Shown here: piece by piece, positions 7,012 to 18,836 of the stretch
Layout: the number at the start of each line of letters is the position of its first letter
Position numbering within the stretch: position 1 is the stretch's first letter
The notes under the pieces: model-generated
What the model was told of the DNA's origin: nothing
Databases searched by the model: none
Seen by the model: only the letters and a program-made list of their open reading frames with translations
Made by a program: the position numbers and the translations under genes
DNA from: Eubacterium sp. ER2
GTDB taxonomy: Bacteria; Bacillota; Clostridia; Lachnospirales; Lachnospiraceae
Reading direction: 5' to 3'
DNA: 64,000 nucleotides
Assembly: GCF_000765215.1 (NCBI RefSeq)
Contig: NZ_JPJE01000027.1
Coordinates: forward strand, 1-64,000

Positions 7012-9495
7012 TTACTCATTTTCCTGCTCTTCAGTCGTCTCCTCTTCCTCCTCGTCGCCCTGTCTCACTTTCGCGATGCTGGCAACCTTATCATTTTCCT
7101 GTAAATTTATTAATTTTACACCTGAGGTTATTCTTCCAAGTATGGAGATGCTGCTACATCTCATGCGGATCACGATTCCCTCTGTGTTGATGACCATGAT
7201 CTCGTCCTCTTCATCCACAGCCTTGATGCCTACCACATTTCCTGTCTTCTCAGTTATCTTGTAGCATTTCACACCTTTTCCGCCTCTGTTCTGGGGGGAG
7301 AATTCCTCCATGGCGGTGCGCTTGCCCATTCCCTTTTCAGACACGATCAAAAGGTGGCTTCCCTGGGAGTCAAGCTGCATTCCGATAACCTCATCGTGGT
7401 CTGTCAGGTTCATTCCTCTTACACCCATAGAGGTCCTTCCCGTAGGACGCACGTCAGTCTCGTGGAAGCGGATACACTGCCCGTATTTTGTGGCTAATAT
7501 GATATCCTTCTGATCATCTGTATACTTCACCTCTATCAGCTCGTCGTCATCCCGAAGCGTGATAGCCGCAAGCCCTGTCTTTCTCACATTGGCATATTCT
7601 TTGATAGGTGTCTTCTTCACAAGCCCTCTCCTTGTGGCCATGAAGAGGTACTCACCATCCCTGTACTCGTCAATCGGGATGACGGCCGTGATCTTCTCCT
7701 CCGGCTGGAGCTGCAGAAGATTGATGATAGCCGTTCCTCTGGCAGTCCTTCCTGCCTCGGGTATCTCATAGCCTTTCATCCTGTACACCCGGCCCGTGTT
7801 TGTAAAGAACATGATATAGTCATGGGTGTGCGTCATAAAGAGCTCTTCCACATAGTCAGAATCTATTGTCTGCATGCCCTTTATGCCTTTTCCTCCTCTG
7901 TGCTGGGATTTAAATGTATCCTCAGACATGCGCTTGATATAGCCAAGCTTTGTCATGGTGATGACCACATTTTCCTTTGGGATCAGATCCTCCATAGAGA
8001 TATCAAACTCATCGTAGCCGATCTTCGTCCTTCGGTCATCTCCGTACTTGTCCTTGATGACAAGGATTTCCTCCTTTATGACGCCCAGGAGGACCTTTCT
8101 GTCGGCCAGGATCGCCTTCAACTCGCCGATGCGCTTCATCAGCTCATTGTATTCGTTCTCCAGCTTCTCTCTCTCCAGACCTGTCAGAGCCCGCAGACGC
8201 ATGTCCACGATAGCCTGGGACTGTGCGTCCGAGAGGTCGAAGCGCTTCATCAGCTCCGCCTTTGCCTCCTGCACGTTGGCAGAGCTGCGGATGATCTGTA
8301 TCACCTCGTCGATATGGTCCAGGGCGATGAGCAGTCCCTGGAGGATGTGGGCTCTCTCCTCCGCTCTGTTCAGCTCATACCGGGTTCTTCTCGTCACGAC
8401 CTCCTCCTGGTGCTGCAGATAGCAATTCAGCATATCCAGAAGGTTCATGACTTTAGGCTCGTTGTTGACAAGAGCAAGCATGATGACGCCGAAGGTATCC
8501 TGGAGTTGGGTGTGCTTGTAGAGCTGATTTAAGATCACATTGGCGTTGGCATCTCTTCTGAGCTCAATGCACACTCTCATGCCTTCCCGGCTGGACTGGT
8601 CGCTCAGTTCTGTGATGCCGTCAATCTTCTTATCCCTCACAAGCTCGGCTATCTTCTCGATGAGCCTTGCCTTGTTCACCATGTATGGAAGCTCTGTGAC
8701 AATGATACGGCTCTTGCCGTTTGGCATGGTCTCAATATCCGTCACGGCCCGAACCCTAATCTTGCCACGTCCTGTCCGGTAGGCCTCCTCGATTCCCCTT
8801 GTTCCCAGGATGGTGGCTCCTGTCGGGAAATCCGGTCCCTTTATGATCTGCAGGATTTCCTCCATTGTGGTGGTCTCTTTGTCCCCAATCTGGTCATCAA
8901 TGATCTTCACCACCGCGTCAATGACCTCGCGGAGGTTGTGGGGCGGGATGTTGGTGGCCATTCCCACGGCAATACCGGATGTTCCATTCACAAGGAGATT
9001 GGGAAATCTGGACGGCAGGACAGTAGGCTCCTTCTCCGTCTCGTCGAAGTTGGGCTTAAAATCTACCGTGTCCTTGTTGATGTCCGCTGTCAGCTCCATG
9101 GAAATCCTGCTTAAGCGGGCCTCCGTGTACCTCATGGCAGCCGCGCCATCCCCGTCCACAGAGCCGAAGTTTCCGTGTCCGTCCACAAGAGGATACCTGG
9201 TAGACCAATCCTGAGCCATATTTACCAGTGCTCCATAGATGGAGCTGTCCCCGTGGGGATGATATTTACCCATCGTGTCGCCGACAATACGGGCACATTT
9301 CCTGTGGGGCTTGTCGGGACCGTTGTTCAGCTCGATCATGGAGTACAGTATCCTTCTCTGCACCGGCTTCAGACCGTCTCTCACATCCGGAAGAGCTCTG
9401 GAAGCAATAACACTCATGGCGTAGTCGATGTAAAATTTCTCCATTCTCTCTTTCAGATCTACTTCCTGGACTTTATCAAAAATATTATCTTCCAT
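7012..9495 (-). CDS. gyrA: DNA gyrase subunit A
   Basis: 827 residues, full length. The breakage-reunion domain has the catalytic tyrosine at about 123 ([11 protein letters not shown]), and the C-terminal DNA-wrapping domain carries a GyrA-box-like QHRGGKG. The protein makes and reseals the double-strand break during negative supercoiling as an A2B2 tetramer. The quinolone-determining segment reads [12 protein letters not shown]: serine at 84, glycine at 88. Position 88 corresponds to Asp87 of E. coli. The C-terminal tail is very acidic. It starts 14 bp after gyrB and ends the dnaA-side gene string. Confidence 0.99.
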   Translation of the reverse strand: MEDNIFDKVQEVDLKERMEKFYIDYAMSVIASRALPDVRDGLKPVQRRILYSMIELNNGPDKPHRKCARIVGDTMGKYHPHGDSSIYGALVNMAQDWSTRYPLVDGHGNFGSVDGDGAAAMRYTEARLSRISMELTADINKDTVDFKPNFDETEKEPTVLPSRFPNLLVNGTSGIAVGMATNIPPHNLREVIDAVVKIIDDQIGDKETTTMEEILQIIKGPDFPTGATILGTRGIEEAYRTGRGKIRVRAVTDIETMPNGKSRIIVTELPYMVNKARLIEKIAELVRDKKIDGITELSDQSSREGMRVCIELRRDANANVILNQLYKHTQLQDTFGVIMLALVNNEPKVMNLLDMLNCYLQHQEEVVTRRTRYELNRAEERAHILQGLLIALDHIDEVIQIIRSSANVQEAKAELMKRFDLSDAQSQAIVDMRLRALTGLEREKLENEYNELMKRIGELKAILADRKVLLGVIKEEILVIKDKYGDDRRTKIGYDEFDISMEDLIPKENVVITMTKLGYIKRMSEDTFKSQHRGGKGIKGMQTIDSDYVEELFMTHTHDYIMFFTNTGRVYRMKGYEIPEAGRTARGTAIINLLQLQPEEKITAVIPIDEYRDGEYLFMATRRGLVKKTPIKEYANVRKTGLAAITLRDDDELIEVKYTDDQKDIILATKYGQCIRFHETDVRPTGRTSMGVRGMNLTDHDEVIGMQLDSQGSHLLIVSEKGMGKRTAMEEFSPQNRGGKGVKCYKITEKTGNVVGIKAVDEEDEIMVINTEGIVIRMRCSSISILGRITSGVKLINLQENDKVASIAKVRQGDEEEEETTEEQENE

Positions 9496-9509
9496 TGTCC
9501 TCTACCTTT

Positions 9510-11453
<1,944 letters not shown>

Positions 11454-12551
11454 CTAGTTTTCCATGGTCACATGTCCCTGATGGACATGAAATACTTTGT
11501 TTATAGAAAATCGATGATTTACAAATTCATCAACACCCGTGCAGGTGATGAGAGCCTGTATATCGTGGATGTTGTCCAGTAAATAGTTTTGCCTGTATTT
11601 GTCAAGCTCAGACAGGACATCGTCAAGAAGCAGGACGGGCGTATCTTTTGTGAGCAGTCTCACAAGCTCTATCTCGGAAAGCTTCAGGGACAGAGCCGCT
11701 GTCCTCTGCTGACCCTGGGAGCCGAATTTTCGGATATCGATACCATTTGTCATAAAGCATATATCATCCCTGTGGGGACCGCAGCCGGTGCTGCGCATCC
11801 GCAGGTCCCTCTCCCTCCCTCTTCGCAGGGCCTCCTGGAGAGGCTGCCCCTTTGTGTCCGGCTCGTACTTCACCTCTATGTTCTCCTGTCCGCCGGTGAG
11901 TCTTCTGTGTATGTCAGAAATAATATCATTTACCTGGATCACAAATTTTTTTCTCGCCTTTATGATCTTCTCGCCGTACCCGGCCAGCTGCATATCCCAG
12001 ATGTCAAGAGTTTCCGCAAGAGAACTGCCCGCCGCCTCCTGGCGGGCCAGATCCTTGAGCAGATGATTTCTCTGGTTCACGATGCGGTTGTAGTTTGATA
12101 AATTGCTCAGATATACTTTGTCGAGCTGGGAGAGCTCAAGATCTATAAATCTCCTTCTCTCCGAGGGCCCGTTTTTGATAATGTTCAGATCCTCCGGAGA
12201 AAAGAAAACAATGTTGACAATGCCAAATAGTTCACTGGCCTTGCGGATCGGCATCTTGTTGACTGCTATGCCCTTGGGACTGTTTTTCTTGAGATGGATG
12301 TCGATCTGATAGGGTATTCCCCTCTTCTCCACCACAGCCTCAATGTGGGACTCCTCCTGGCCGAAACGGATCATGTCCCTGTCCCTTGTGCCCCTGTGGG
12401 ATTTGGTAGTGCCGCACATGTAGACGGCCTCCAGTATATTGGTCTTTCCCTGGGCGTTGTTCCCGTAAAAAATGTTGGTAGAGCCGCTCGGCTCCAGCTT
12501 CAGGAGCTCATAATTTCTGAAATCCTTAAGCTTTAAAGATCTAATCTTCAA
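11454..12551 (-). CDS. recF: DNA replication and repair protein RecF
   Basis: 365 residues of the SMC-like RecF ATPase, which helps load RecA at gaps with RecO and RecR. Walker A is GNNAQGKTN near residue 30; the C-terminal signature and Walker B block is QGQQRTAALSLKL then LLLDDVLSELD. The N-terminus MKIRSLKLKDFRNYELL is typical. Its start overlaps by 11 bases the end of the upstream S4-domain gene, indicating translational coupling. Confidence 0.98.
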   Translation of the reverse strand: MKIRSLKLKDFRNYELLKLEPSGSTNIFYGNNAQGKTNILEAVYMCGTTKSHRGTRDRDMIRFGQEESHIEAVVEKRGIPYQIDIHLKKNSPKGIAVNKMPIRKASELFGIVNIVFFSPEDLNIIKNGPSERRRFIDLELSQLDKVYLSNLSNYNRIVNQRNHLLKDLARQEAAGSSLAETLDIWDMQLAGYGEKIIKARKKFVIQVNDIISDIHRRLTGGQENIEVKYEPDTKGQPLQEALRRGRERDLRMRSTGCGPHRDDICFMTNGIDIRKFGSQGQQRTAALSLKLSEIELVRLLTKDTPVLLLDDVLSELDKYRQNYLLDNIHDIQALITCTGVDEFVNHRFSINKVFHVHQGHVTMEN

Positions 12552-12750
12552 TTTTCACTTCTTCTCCGTTATAAGAAACAATGTCTCCCGGGTAGAGCTT
12601 CTTTCCTCGCCGTGTGTCTGTCTGGCCGTTCACCTTCACAAGCCCCTCCTGGATGACCTCCTTGGCCTCCACGCCGGACTCCACAAGACCGGCAGCCTTC
12701 AGGGCCTGCCCCAGCTTGATAAACTCATCTCTTAGATGTAAAACCTGCAT
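12541..12750 (-). CDS. S4-domain RNA-binding protein (YaaA/RlbA type)
   Basis: 69 residues forming one S4 RNA-binding domain (KLGQALKAAGLVESGVEAK, then VKVNGQ). The ATG at 12750 with AGGAGTG upstream is preferred over the GTG at 12759 that overlaps that site. It lies between dnaN and recF, the conserved position of yaaA in Bacillus, and probably acts in ribosome assembly or function. It begins 11 bp after dnaN and overlaps recF by 11 bases. Confidence 0.93.
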   Translation of the reverse strand: MQVLHLRDEFIKLGQALKAAGLVESGVEAKEVIQEGLVKVNGQTDTRRGKKLYPGDIVSYNGEEVKIED

Positions 12751-12761
12751 AGTCTTCACTC

Positions 12762-13868
12762 CTAAATCGCGTTAAAATTGACAGGAAGGATCAGGTAGAT
12801 ATAGCTCTCTGTCTCGTCCTTGATAAAGCAGGGCGCCTTCGCGTTCATGAGATAGAGATCCACCTCCTCGTCATCGATGACCCTGAGGGCGTCGATGAGG
12901 AATTTGGGGTTAAAGCCGATCATCAGATCCTTTCCCTCCTTGGTGATCATGATGTCCTCGTTCATGGAGCCGAACTGAGATTTGATCCGCAGCTCCATCA
13001 CATCGTCTCCGATATTGATGATAATGGGCTTCTTGTCTCCCTCCTTGACGAGCAGAGTAGCCCTGTCGATGCAGTTCAGGAAATCTCTCTTGTTGATCCG
13101 CACCTTAGTCTCATAGTCGCTGGAGAGCATTTGATCGATCTTAAAATACTCTCCCTCGATCAGGCGGGACACGACAACCGTCCTGTCAAACTCAAACACA
13201 ATATGATTGCCGGTAAAATACATGCTTACCTGGCTCTCCGCCTCGCCGGAGAGAATCTTGCTGATCTCCATGAGGGTCTTGCCGGGGACAACGATCTTGT
13301 GGTCCTGGCACTCCTCCTTCAGCTCGATCTTTCGTATAGAAATGCGGTGTCCATCCAAGGATACCACTCTGAGAACGCCGTCCTTGATCTCAAAGAGCTC
13401 TCCTGTCATGAGCTTGTTGCTCTCGTTGTCAGCGATGGAGAAAATAGTCTGGCGGATCACTTCCTTCAGGGTAAACTGGGAAATGGTCACTGTCTCTGTC
13501 TTTTCGATGACAGGGAGATAGGAGAAATCATCTCCGGATCTTCCCATAATATCGAACTTGGCCTTTTCGCAGGTGATGGTCATCTGATCCTTCTCATCTG
13601 TCTCTATAACAATATCGCTGTCTGGCAGCTTGCGGACGATCTCTGAAAAGATTTTTGCGTCTATGGCGATCATTCCGTGTTCTCTGATATCTCCGTCTAT
13701 CTCAGTCTGGATACCCAGCTCCATATCGTTGGCCGTCAGCCTGATAATATCAAGTGTGGCATCGATCAGTATACATTCAAGGATAGGCATGGTCGTCTTG
13801 GACGGCACTGCCTTGGATACGATTCCGACTCCCTTTGCAAGATCTGCTTTGCTGCATATGATTTTCAT
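12762..13868 (-). CDS. dnaN: DNA polymerase III beta subunit (sliding clamp)
   Basis: 368 residues, the normal clamp length, with three repeated clamp folds and the C-terminal YLILPVN segment. The ATG at 13868 (MKIICSKADL) has AAAGGAG upstream; longer open frame upstream encodes a non-homologous stretch and is rejected. The ring tethers the replicative polymerase. It lies 309 bp after dnaA across a spacer with DnaA boxes and is the first of the dnaN-S4-recF-gyrB-gyrA string. Confidence 0.98.
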   Translation of the reverse strand: MKIICSKADLAKGVGIVSKAVPSKTTMPILECILIDATLDIIRLTANDMELGIQTEIDGDIREHGMIAIDAKIFSEIVRKLPDSDIVIETDEKDQMTITCEKAKFDIMGRSGDDFSYLPVIEKTETVTISQFTLKEVIRQTIFSIADNESNKLMTGELFEIKDGVLRVVSLDGHRISIRKIELKEECQDHKIVVPGKTLMEISKILSGEAESQVSMYFTGNHIVFEFDRTVVVSRLIEGEYFKIDQMLSSDYETKVRINKRDFLNCIDRATLLVKEGDKKPIIINIGDDVMELRIKSQFGSMNEDIMITKEGKDLMIGFNPKFLIDALRVIDDEEVDLYLMNAKAPCFIKDETESYIYLILPVNFNAI

Positions 13869-14101
13869 ATCTGTGTATAACTCCTTTCGCGCGCCTGTAT
13901 ATAGATAAATATATAATAGATTTTCCGTCTTCTCCGTAGTAGGGCTTGGGATAGAGTGGAAAAGTACCGCAAGCCCAGTGTCTGTAAGCATTACACGGTT
14001 TTGAAAAAATGGTGGAAACCATAAAATTTACATGTGGAAGGAGGTGGGAAAACTTTTTTGTGTTTTTGAAAAAGGAATGGTTGATTTCCACTGTACACAT
14101 C

Positions 14102-14144
14102 CTGTCCACATGGTTTTTCACAGCCTTTCCACAGGTTGTCCACA
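14102..14144. other. oriC part: phased DnaA-box-like array between dnaA and dnaN
   Basis: Four near-consensus nonamers in the same orientation: CTGTCCACA (14102), TTTTTCACA (14114), CTTTCCACA (14125) and TTGTCCACA (14136), starting 12, 11 and 11 bases apart, about one helical turn. An AT-rich stretch lies next to them at 14048-14085. The whole 13869-14177 spacer holds no gene. This matches the dnaA-dnaN half of bipartite Firmicutes origins, where DnaA filaments open the duplex. Confidence 0.7.
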
Positions 14145-14177
14145 TTTATCCCCATCCTGTCAGTGTATCTGTGTATA

Positions 14178-15554
14178 TCAGACAGGATTGATTTTTTTCT
14201 TTATAATGTCAATGGTGTTGCTGAGACTCTCGTTCTCCTTGATCTCAGCCTGGATCTTCTTAATTCCGTGGTTGATGGTGGAGTGGTCCTTTCCTCCAAG
14301 GACGATTCCCATCACCTTCAGGGAGGCTGTTGTCATCTCACGGCACAGATACATGAAGATCTGCCGGGGGATGGCGATCTCAGCCGTCCGCTTGCTGCTC
14401 TTGAGATCTGCGATGCTGATGCCGAAGTGCTCGGACACAACGTCCAGGATCAGCTCCGGCGTCACCTCTCTGTTGGCCTGGGAGGAGATGATGTCCTTCA
14501 GAGCCTCCGCAGCGAGGGGAATGTCGATCTGCTCCTGGTTGTTCTGGAGCTTGTAGAGGGCGATCAGCTTGTTCAGGGATCCCTCCAGCTCACGGATGTT
14601 CGTCTTTACATTGGTGGCGATGTACTCCAGCACATCGTCGGGAATATTGTACTTCTGCAGAGAGTCCATCTCGATCTTCTTCTGCAGGATGGCCATCCTC
14701 GTCTCGTAGTCCGGGGCGGAAATGTCCGCGATCAGTCCCCACTCAAAACGGGTGCGCAGCCTTGCCTCCAGTGTCTCGATGTCCTTCGGGGGACGGTCAC
14801 TGGAGATGATGATCTGCTTTCCAGCTGTGTGGAGGTGGTTGAAGGTGTGGAAGAACTCTTCCTGCGTACTCTCTTTTCCTATAATAAACTGAATATCGTC
14901 TATCAGAAGAACGTCGTTGTTGCGATATTTATCGCGAAAATCCGACATGGAATTCTCCTTTGGATTTTTCAGCGCCTGGATCAGCTCGTTCGTAAATGTC
15001 TCGCTGGTTACATACAGAACCTTCTTTTTTGGATTTTTATCCAGTATAAAATGAGCCACCGAGTGCATCAGATGGGTCTTGCCCAGTCCCACGCCTCCGT
15101 AGAGGAACAGAGGATTGTAAACCTCTCCCGGGGACTCAGCCACTGCCAGGGAAGCGGCGTGGGCGAAGCTGTTGTTCCCGCCCACCACAAAGGTGTCAAA
15201 TGTATATTTGGGGTTAAGCCCTGCCTTCTGAGCGGCCGTCTTTGTGCGTTTTTTCTCGGAAGCCTTGGAAGCCATCTCCATGATCTCGTCCAGGCGGTCG
15301 TCATCTTCCGACACAAGAACGACCTCGAATTCCTTCTCCGTGATCTCGGCAATGGAAACCTTCAGCGGGAGTCTGTACTTTTTATCAATGTACTCAACGC
15401 TGGCGTTCATATTGACAAGAATGAAAACCGTATGATCTACTACTTTATATACCTTCAGAGGCTTGATCCAGGTGTTGAAGGACACGTTGGAGAGCTCGTG
15501 CTCCACTCTGAGGTGTTCGATAATTTCCGGCCATTTTTCTTCTACGATGTTCAT
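14178..15554 (-). CDS. dnaA: Chromosomal replication initiator DnaA
   Basis: 458 residues. Domain I is at the N-terminus; the AAA+ domain has Walker A GGVGLGKTHLMH and Walker B VLLIDDIQF. The C-terminal helix-turn-helix contains the DnaA signature region (KDHSTINHG near residue 430). DnaA-ATP binds boxes on both sides of this gene to open the origin. AGGAG precedes the ATG. Boxes in its upstream region suggest autoregulation. Confidence 0.99.
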   Translation of the reverse strand: MNIVEEKWPEIIEHLRVEHELSNVSFNTWIKPLKVYKVVDHTVFILVNMNASVEYIDKKYRLPLKVSIAEITEKEFEVVLVSEDDDRLDEIMEMASKASEKKRTKTAAQKAGLNPKYTFDTFVVGGNNSFAHAASLAVAESPGEVYNPLFLYGGVGLGKTHLMHSVAHFILDKNPKKKVLYVTSETFTNELIQALKNPKENSMSDFRDKYRNNDVLLIDDIQFIIGKESTQEEFFHTFNHLHTAGKQIIISSDRPPKDIETLEARLRTRFEWGLIADISAPDYETRMAILQKKIEMDSLQKYNIPDDVLEYIATNVKTNIRELEGSLNKLIALYKLQNNQEQIDIPLAAEALKDIISSQANREVTPELILDVVSEHFGISIADLKSSKRTAEIAIPRQIFMYLCREMTTASLKVMGIVLGGKDHSTINHGIKKIQAEIKENESLSNTIDIIKKKINPV

Positions 15555-15656
15555 TACAAAATAACTCCTAATCTAACATACATTTCATGCATTGTATCAT
15601 ATGCTTATTCTAATCTATTTTACATCAAAATAAGGTATTAGGCAATGAGAAATCGG

Positions 15657-15775
15657 GGTGGATAAGTTTTGGAAAATGAAAAAATGCCTAAAACAGAGCC
15701 TTTCAGCTTTGAAATCCACACAAAAATTGTGGTTATCCACATAATTTTGAAAAGATATCCACATTTTGTTGATAA
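15657..15775. other. oriC part: DnaA-box cluster upstream of dnaA
   Basis: One perfect box TTATCCACA at 15733-15741. Close variants are GGTGGATAA (15657-15665, minus strand TTATCCACC), ATATCCACA (15755-15763) and TGTTGATAA (15767-15775, minus strand TTATCAACA). A further GAAATCCACA lies near 15710. The 15555-15974 region between dnaA and rpmH contains no gene otherwise. With the array at 14102-14144 this makes a bipartite origin around dnaA. Confidence 0.85.
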
Positions 15776-15798
15776 CTTTTCTTTCTATATTATATAAT
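15769..15798 (+). promoter_or_regulatory. Promoter P1 of the rpmH operon
   Basis: TTGATA (15769-15774), 18-base spacer, TATAAT (15793-15798). The -35 box lies inside a minus-strand DnaA box (15767-15775), so DnaA binding could block it. The RNA would carry a GC-rich leader with a CCGGC/GCCGG hairpin at 15831-15845. Confidence 0.65.
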
Positions 15799-15880
15799 GC
15801 CAGGCGCAAAGGGGCTGAACCAGGATGAGCCCGGCAGGAGGCCGGCGAAAGGAAAAACTTCATGAAATCATCGGTTTTGC

Positions 15881-15909
15881 TTGACTTCACGGGATTTATT
15901 GAATATAAT
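15881..15909 (+). promoter_or_regulatory. Promoter P2 of the rpmH operon
   Basis: TTGACT (15881-15886), 17-base spacer, TATAAT (15904-15909), close to the sigma-A consensus. It would start transcription near 15916, about 60 bases before rpmH. Confidence 0.8.
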
Positions 15910-15974
15910 CAAAACTGATGTCTAAGAAAAGTGCGGGAGTATTCCTGTGTAAAATATAAGGGAGGTGGATATCT

Positions 15975-16109
15975 ATGAAAATGACATTCCAGCCAAAAAA
16001 GAGACAGAGAGCCAAGGTTCATGGTTTCAGATCCAGAATGAGCACAGCAGGCGGAAGAAAGGTTCTTGCTGCAAGAAGAGCTAAAGGAAGAAAAAAATTA
16101 TCAGCGTAG
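15975..16109 (+). CDS. rpmH: Ribosomal protein L34
   Basis: 44 residues, highly basic, starting [18 protein letters not shown] and ending KGRKKLSA, the standard L34 form. GGAGGTGG lies at 15961-15968 before the ATG. It leads the plus-strand rpmH-rnpA-yidD-yidC-jag string next to the origin and is preceded by two promoters. Confidence 0.97.
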   Translation: MKMTFQPKKRQRAKVHGFRSRMSTAGGRKVLAARRAKGRKKLSA

Positions 16110-16155
16110 GCCGCATTATTGTGGCCTTTTCTTCTCTTAAAATCAGGAGATGAAA

Positions 16156-16500
16156 ATGAAATTTTCCGAATCACTGAAAAAGAACAGAGATTTTCAGCAT
16201 GTCTACAAAAACGGAAGATCCAATGCCAACCGGTATCTGGTCATGTATGTAACAGATAATGGTCTTGAAAAAAACAGATTGGGGATCTCCGTCAGCAAGA
16301 AGGTTGGCAACAGTATTGTCAGGCACAGACTGACAAGGTTGATACGTGAAAGCTATCGTCTGAATGAAGAATTGTTCCCATGCGGTAAAGATATAGTGGT
16401 CATAGCCAGAGCGGCGGCGAAAGGGAAAGGCTGCCGTGAAATTGAAAGCGCACTCCTGCATCTGGGGCGCCTTCACAGGATGATACAGATAAATCAATAA
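16156..16500 (+). CDS. rnpA: Ribonuclease P protein component
   Basis: 114 residues of the RNase P protein, which binds the catalytic RNA that trims tRNA 5' ends. The conserved basic block is GISVSKKVGNSIVRHRLTRL near the middle, and the N-terminus has RDFQHVYKNG. Of two in-frame ATGs, the one at 16156 has AGGAG (16145-16149) at proper distance; the one at 16150 is adjacent to it. It follows rpmH as in nearly all bacteria. Confidence 0.97.
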   Translation: MKFSESLKKNRDFQHVYKNGRSNANRYLVMYVTDNGLEKNRLGISVSKKVGNSIVRHRLTRLIRESYRLNEELFPCGKDIVVIARAAAKGKGCREIESALLHLGRLHRMIQINQ

Positions 16501-16521
16501 AATAAAACGGAGTGATGTATC

Positions 16522-16734
16522 GTGAAAAAGATTTTGATAGGTCTGGTGAGAGTTTATCAGAAATATCTGTCTCCTCTCAAGGGACATTCCACTTGTATCT
16601 ATTTTCCTACATGCTCCCAGTATGCGGTGGAGGCAATCGAAAAGTACGGGGCGCTCAAGGGAGGGCTTCTGGCTGTCTGGAGGATACTCCGCTGCAATCC
16701 TTTTTCAAAAGGAGGCTACGATCCGGTTCCGTAG
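16522..16734 (+). CDS. yidD: YidD membrane-protein insertion efficiency factor
   Basis: 70 residues with the family hallmarks [21 protein letters not shown] and [13 protein letters not shown]. It starts with GTG at 16522 after ACGGAG. The three conserved cysteines and amphipathic N-terminal helix are present. It assists YidC-dependent insertion and lies between rnpA and yidC as usual. Confidence 0.95.
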   Translation: MKKILIGLVRVYQKYLSPLKGHSTCIYFPTCSQYAVEAIEKYGALKGGLLAVWRILRCNPFSKGGYDPVP

Positions 16735-16806
16735 CCAGCACAAAATAACAGGTAAGAAAATGCAGGCTGGGGTGATTTGACCCTTGCGAACGGAGGAAAA
16801 GAAAAT

Positions 16807-17880
16807 ATGGAAGGTGTAGTATTGACAGCCGCGAACTGGCCCATCATAGGGCAGATCGCGGATCTGCTCGGTATAGTCATGAATTTTATCTATGAGATAC
16901 TGGATAAAATTCTCCCCTCAGACGTAGGTCTGGTAGGATTGTCGATCATTCTGTACACAATACTCGTGTATATGATCATGATGCCGCTTACCATTAAGCA
17001 GCAGAGAACATCCAAGATGACTACGGTCATGAACCCTGAACTTCAGGCAATCCAGAAAAAGTACAAGAACAAGAGAGATCAGGCATCCCAGATGAAGATG
17101 CAGGAGGAGATGCAGCAGGTATATGACAAATACGGAACATCCATGACAGGAGGATGTCTCCCCATGCTCCTGCAGATGGTACTGCTGTTCTCACTGTACC
17201 CGGTGGTTTACCAGATGGAGAAATATGTACCTGCCATCAAGGACGCTCCGGCGGATGTGCAGAAATTCCTGACCATTCCGGATTTGTCCCTGTCACCTAT
17301 GCAGATGTTTGCTGACAGAGCGCAGATCTCTGAGCAGTTCGGCGTGTCGGCAGTGGTACTTGTCATCACAGCTATCGCCCTTCCGGCTATATCTGTCCTG
17401 ACACAGTTCCTGAGCATGAAGCTCTCACAGGCTCTCTCTGGACAGGCTATGGACAAGGACAACCCGATGTACAGCACCATGAGGACAATGAACATTACGA
17501 TGCCTCTGTTCTCACTGTTTGTCGTTGTATCACTTCCGGCTGGTCTCGGTCTTTACTGGATCATCAGCGCCGTGGTAAGATGTCTGCAGCAGATATTTAT
17601 CAACAAACACCTGAAGAAGATATCTGTGGACGAGCTCATCGAGAAAAATAAAGAGAAGGCTGCCAAGAAGCGTGAGAAGAGGGGCGAAAGGGCAGAGAAG
17701 ATCAATGCCATGGCCCAGACAAACACGAGAAGCATCCAGAGCAAGGCAAAGACATCTGTACAGACAGACAAGGCGAAGGAAGAGAAGCTTCAGAAGGCTG
17801 CCAACAACAAAAACACGGCAAAAGAAGGAAGTCTTGCTTCCAAGGCAAATCTGGTCAAAAAGTACAACGAAAATAATTAG
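16807..17880 (+). CDS. yidC: Membrane protein insertase YidC/OxaA
   Basis: 357 residues with about five membrane segments in the 60-kDa inner-membrane-protein core fold (QTRTSKM-like QQRTSKMTTVMNPELQAIQ after the first loop, then GGCLPMLLQM). The C-terminal 90 residues are strongly basic, as in ribosome-contacting YidC tails. The ATG at 16807 follows CGGAGGAAAAG. No lipobox is seen. It inserts membrane proteins alone or with SecYEG. The next gene, jag, is its usual partner. Confidence 0.95.
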   Translation: MEGVVLTAANWPIIGQIADLLGIVMNFIYEILDKILPSDVGLVGLSIILYTILVYMIMMPLTIKQQRTSKMTTVMNPELQAIQKKYKNKRDQASQMKMQEEMQQVYDKYGTSMTGGCLPMLLQMVLLFSLYPVVYQMEKYVPAIKDAPADVQKFLTIPDLSLSPMQMFADRAQISEQFGVSAVVLVITAIALPAISVLTQFLSMKLSQALSGQAMDKDNPMYSTMRTMNITMPLFSLFVVVSLPAGLGLYWIISAVVRCLQQIFINKHLKKISVDELIEKNKEKAAKKREKRGERAEKINAMAQTNTRSIQSKAKTSVQTDKAKEEKLQKAANNKNTAKEGSLASKANLVKKYNENN

Positions 17881-17947
17881 AACATAAGAAGGGACTTTTT
17901 CTTAGATGAAGAGGTCCCTCTAAGTGGATATAGGGAGGGAGAACATA

Positions 17948-18832
17948 ATGGAAGGCAGACGCACAGAAGAGATTACAGTATCGGCAAAGACACTGGATGA
18001 TGCCATCACAGAGGCTCTTGTTCAGCTTGGAGTGACAAGCGACAGACTGGAATATGATGTCATTGAAAAGGGAAGTCCCGGATTTCTCGGAATTGGCATG
18101 AAGCAGGCTGTGATCCGGGCCTGGAAAAAGGAGGATCCCCAGGAGGAGACTGTGGACGAGATCGCGGAGGAGCTTATAAAAGAGGCGGTTCCAAGCGATA
18201 TCACTCTGGACGTAAAAGAGGAAAAGGAGTCGAAGAAGCCTGGAAGAGAAAACAGAGAGCCAAAGAAAGCCCCTCAGAAAACAGGCAAGAAGGAAACAAA
18301 AAAAGAGTCAAAGAAAGAAAATAAATCCGAAGATAAGCCGGCGATCAAACGCGAGACAGAGCTTGCAAAGGTGGAGGACGTTACCATCAGTGAGTGTGAG
18401 AAATTCCTTCACAGCGTTCTTGAGGCTATGCACATGGATGTGGAGCTCCACTCTGAGCTTGACGAGGAGGGCGCTCTTGCCATTGATATGAAGGGTGACA
18501 ACATGGGAATTCTCATCGGTAAGAGAGGACAGACGCTTGACTCCCTCCAGTATCTTACAAACAGGGTTGCCAACAAGATGCAGGCCGGCTATGTGAGAGT
18601 GAAGCTGGACACAGAGGATTACAGAAGGAGAAGAAAAGAGACTCTTGAAAATCTGGCAAAAAACATTGCCCACAAGGTGAAGAGAACAAGAAAGCCGGTT
18701 ACTCTTGAGCCAATGAATCCCTATGAGAGAAGGATCATCCACTCTGCTCTGCAGGGAGACAAAAATGTAACAACACACAGCGAGGGCGAGGAGCCTTACC
18801 GCCGCGTAGTAGTGACACTGGTGAGAAAATAA
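17948..18832 (+). CDS. jag: Jag/KhpB RNA-binding protein
   Basis: 294 residues. The order is Jag-N domain (residues 1-50), a long Lys/Glu-rich linker (about 70-140), a KH domain with GILIGKRGQTLDSLQYL, and a C-terminal R3H domain ending EEPYRRVVVTLVRK. GGGAGGGAG precedes the ATG. The family binds RNA, often with KhpA, and influences cell division and envelope growth in Firmicutes. It closes the rpmH-yidC operon at a terminator. Confidence 0.93.
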   Translation: MEGRRTEEITVSAKTLDDAITEALVQLGVTSDRLEYDVIEKGSPGFLGIGMKQAVIRAWKKEDPQEETVDEIAEELIKEAVPSDITLDVKEEKESKKPGRENREPKKAPQKTGKKETKKESKKENKSEDKPAIKRETELAKVEDVTISECEKFLHSVLEAMHMDVELHSELDEEGALAIDMKGDNMGILIGKRGQTLDSLQYLTNRVANKMQAGYVRVKLDTEDYRRRRKETLENLAKNIAHKVKRTRKPVTLEPMNPYERRIIHSALQGDKNVTTHSEGEEPYRRVVVTLVRK

Positions 18833-18836
18833 AAAG

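Noticed and set aside
15799-15974. Possible riboswitch in the rpmH leader
   Set aside because: The GCGCAAAG and CCGG hairpin recall parts of known riboswitches, but no class consensus could be matched and rpmH is not a usual target.
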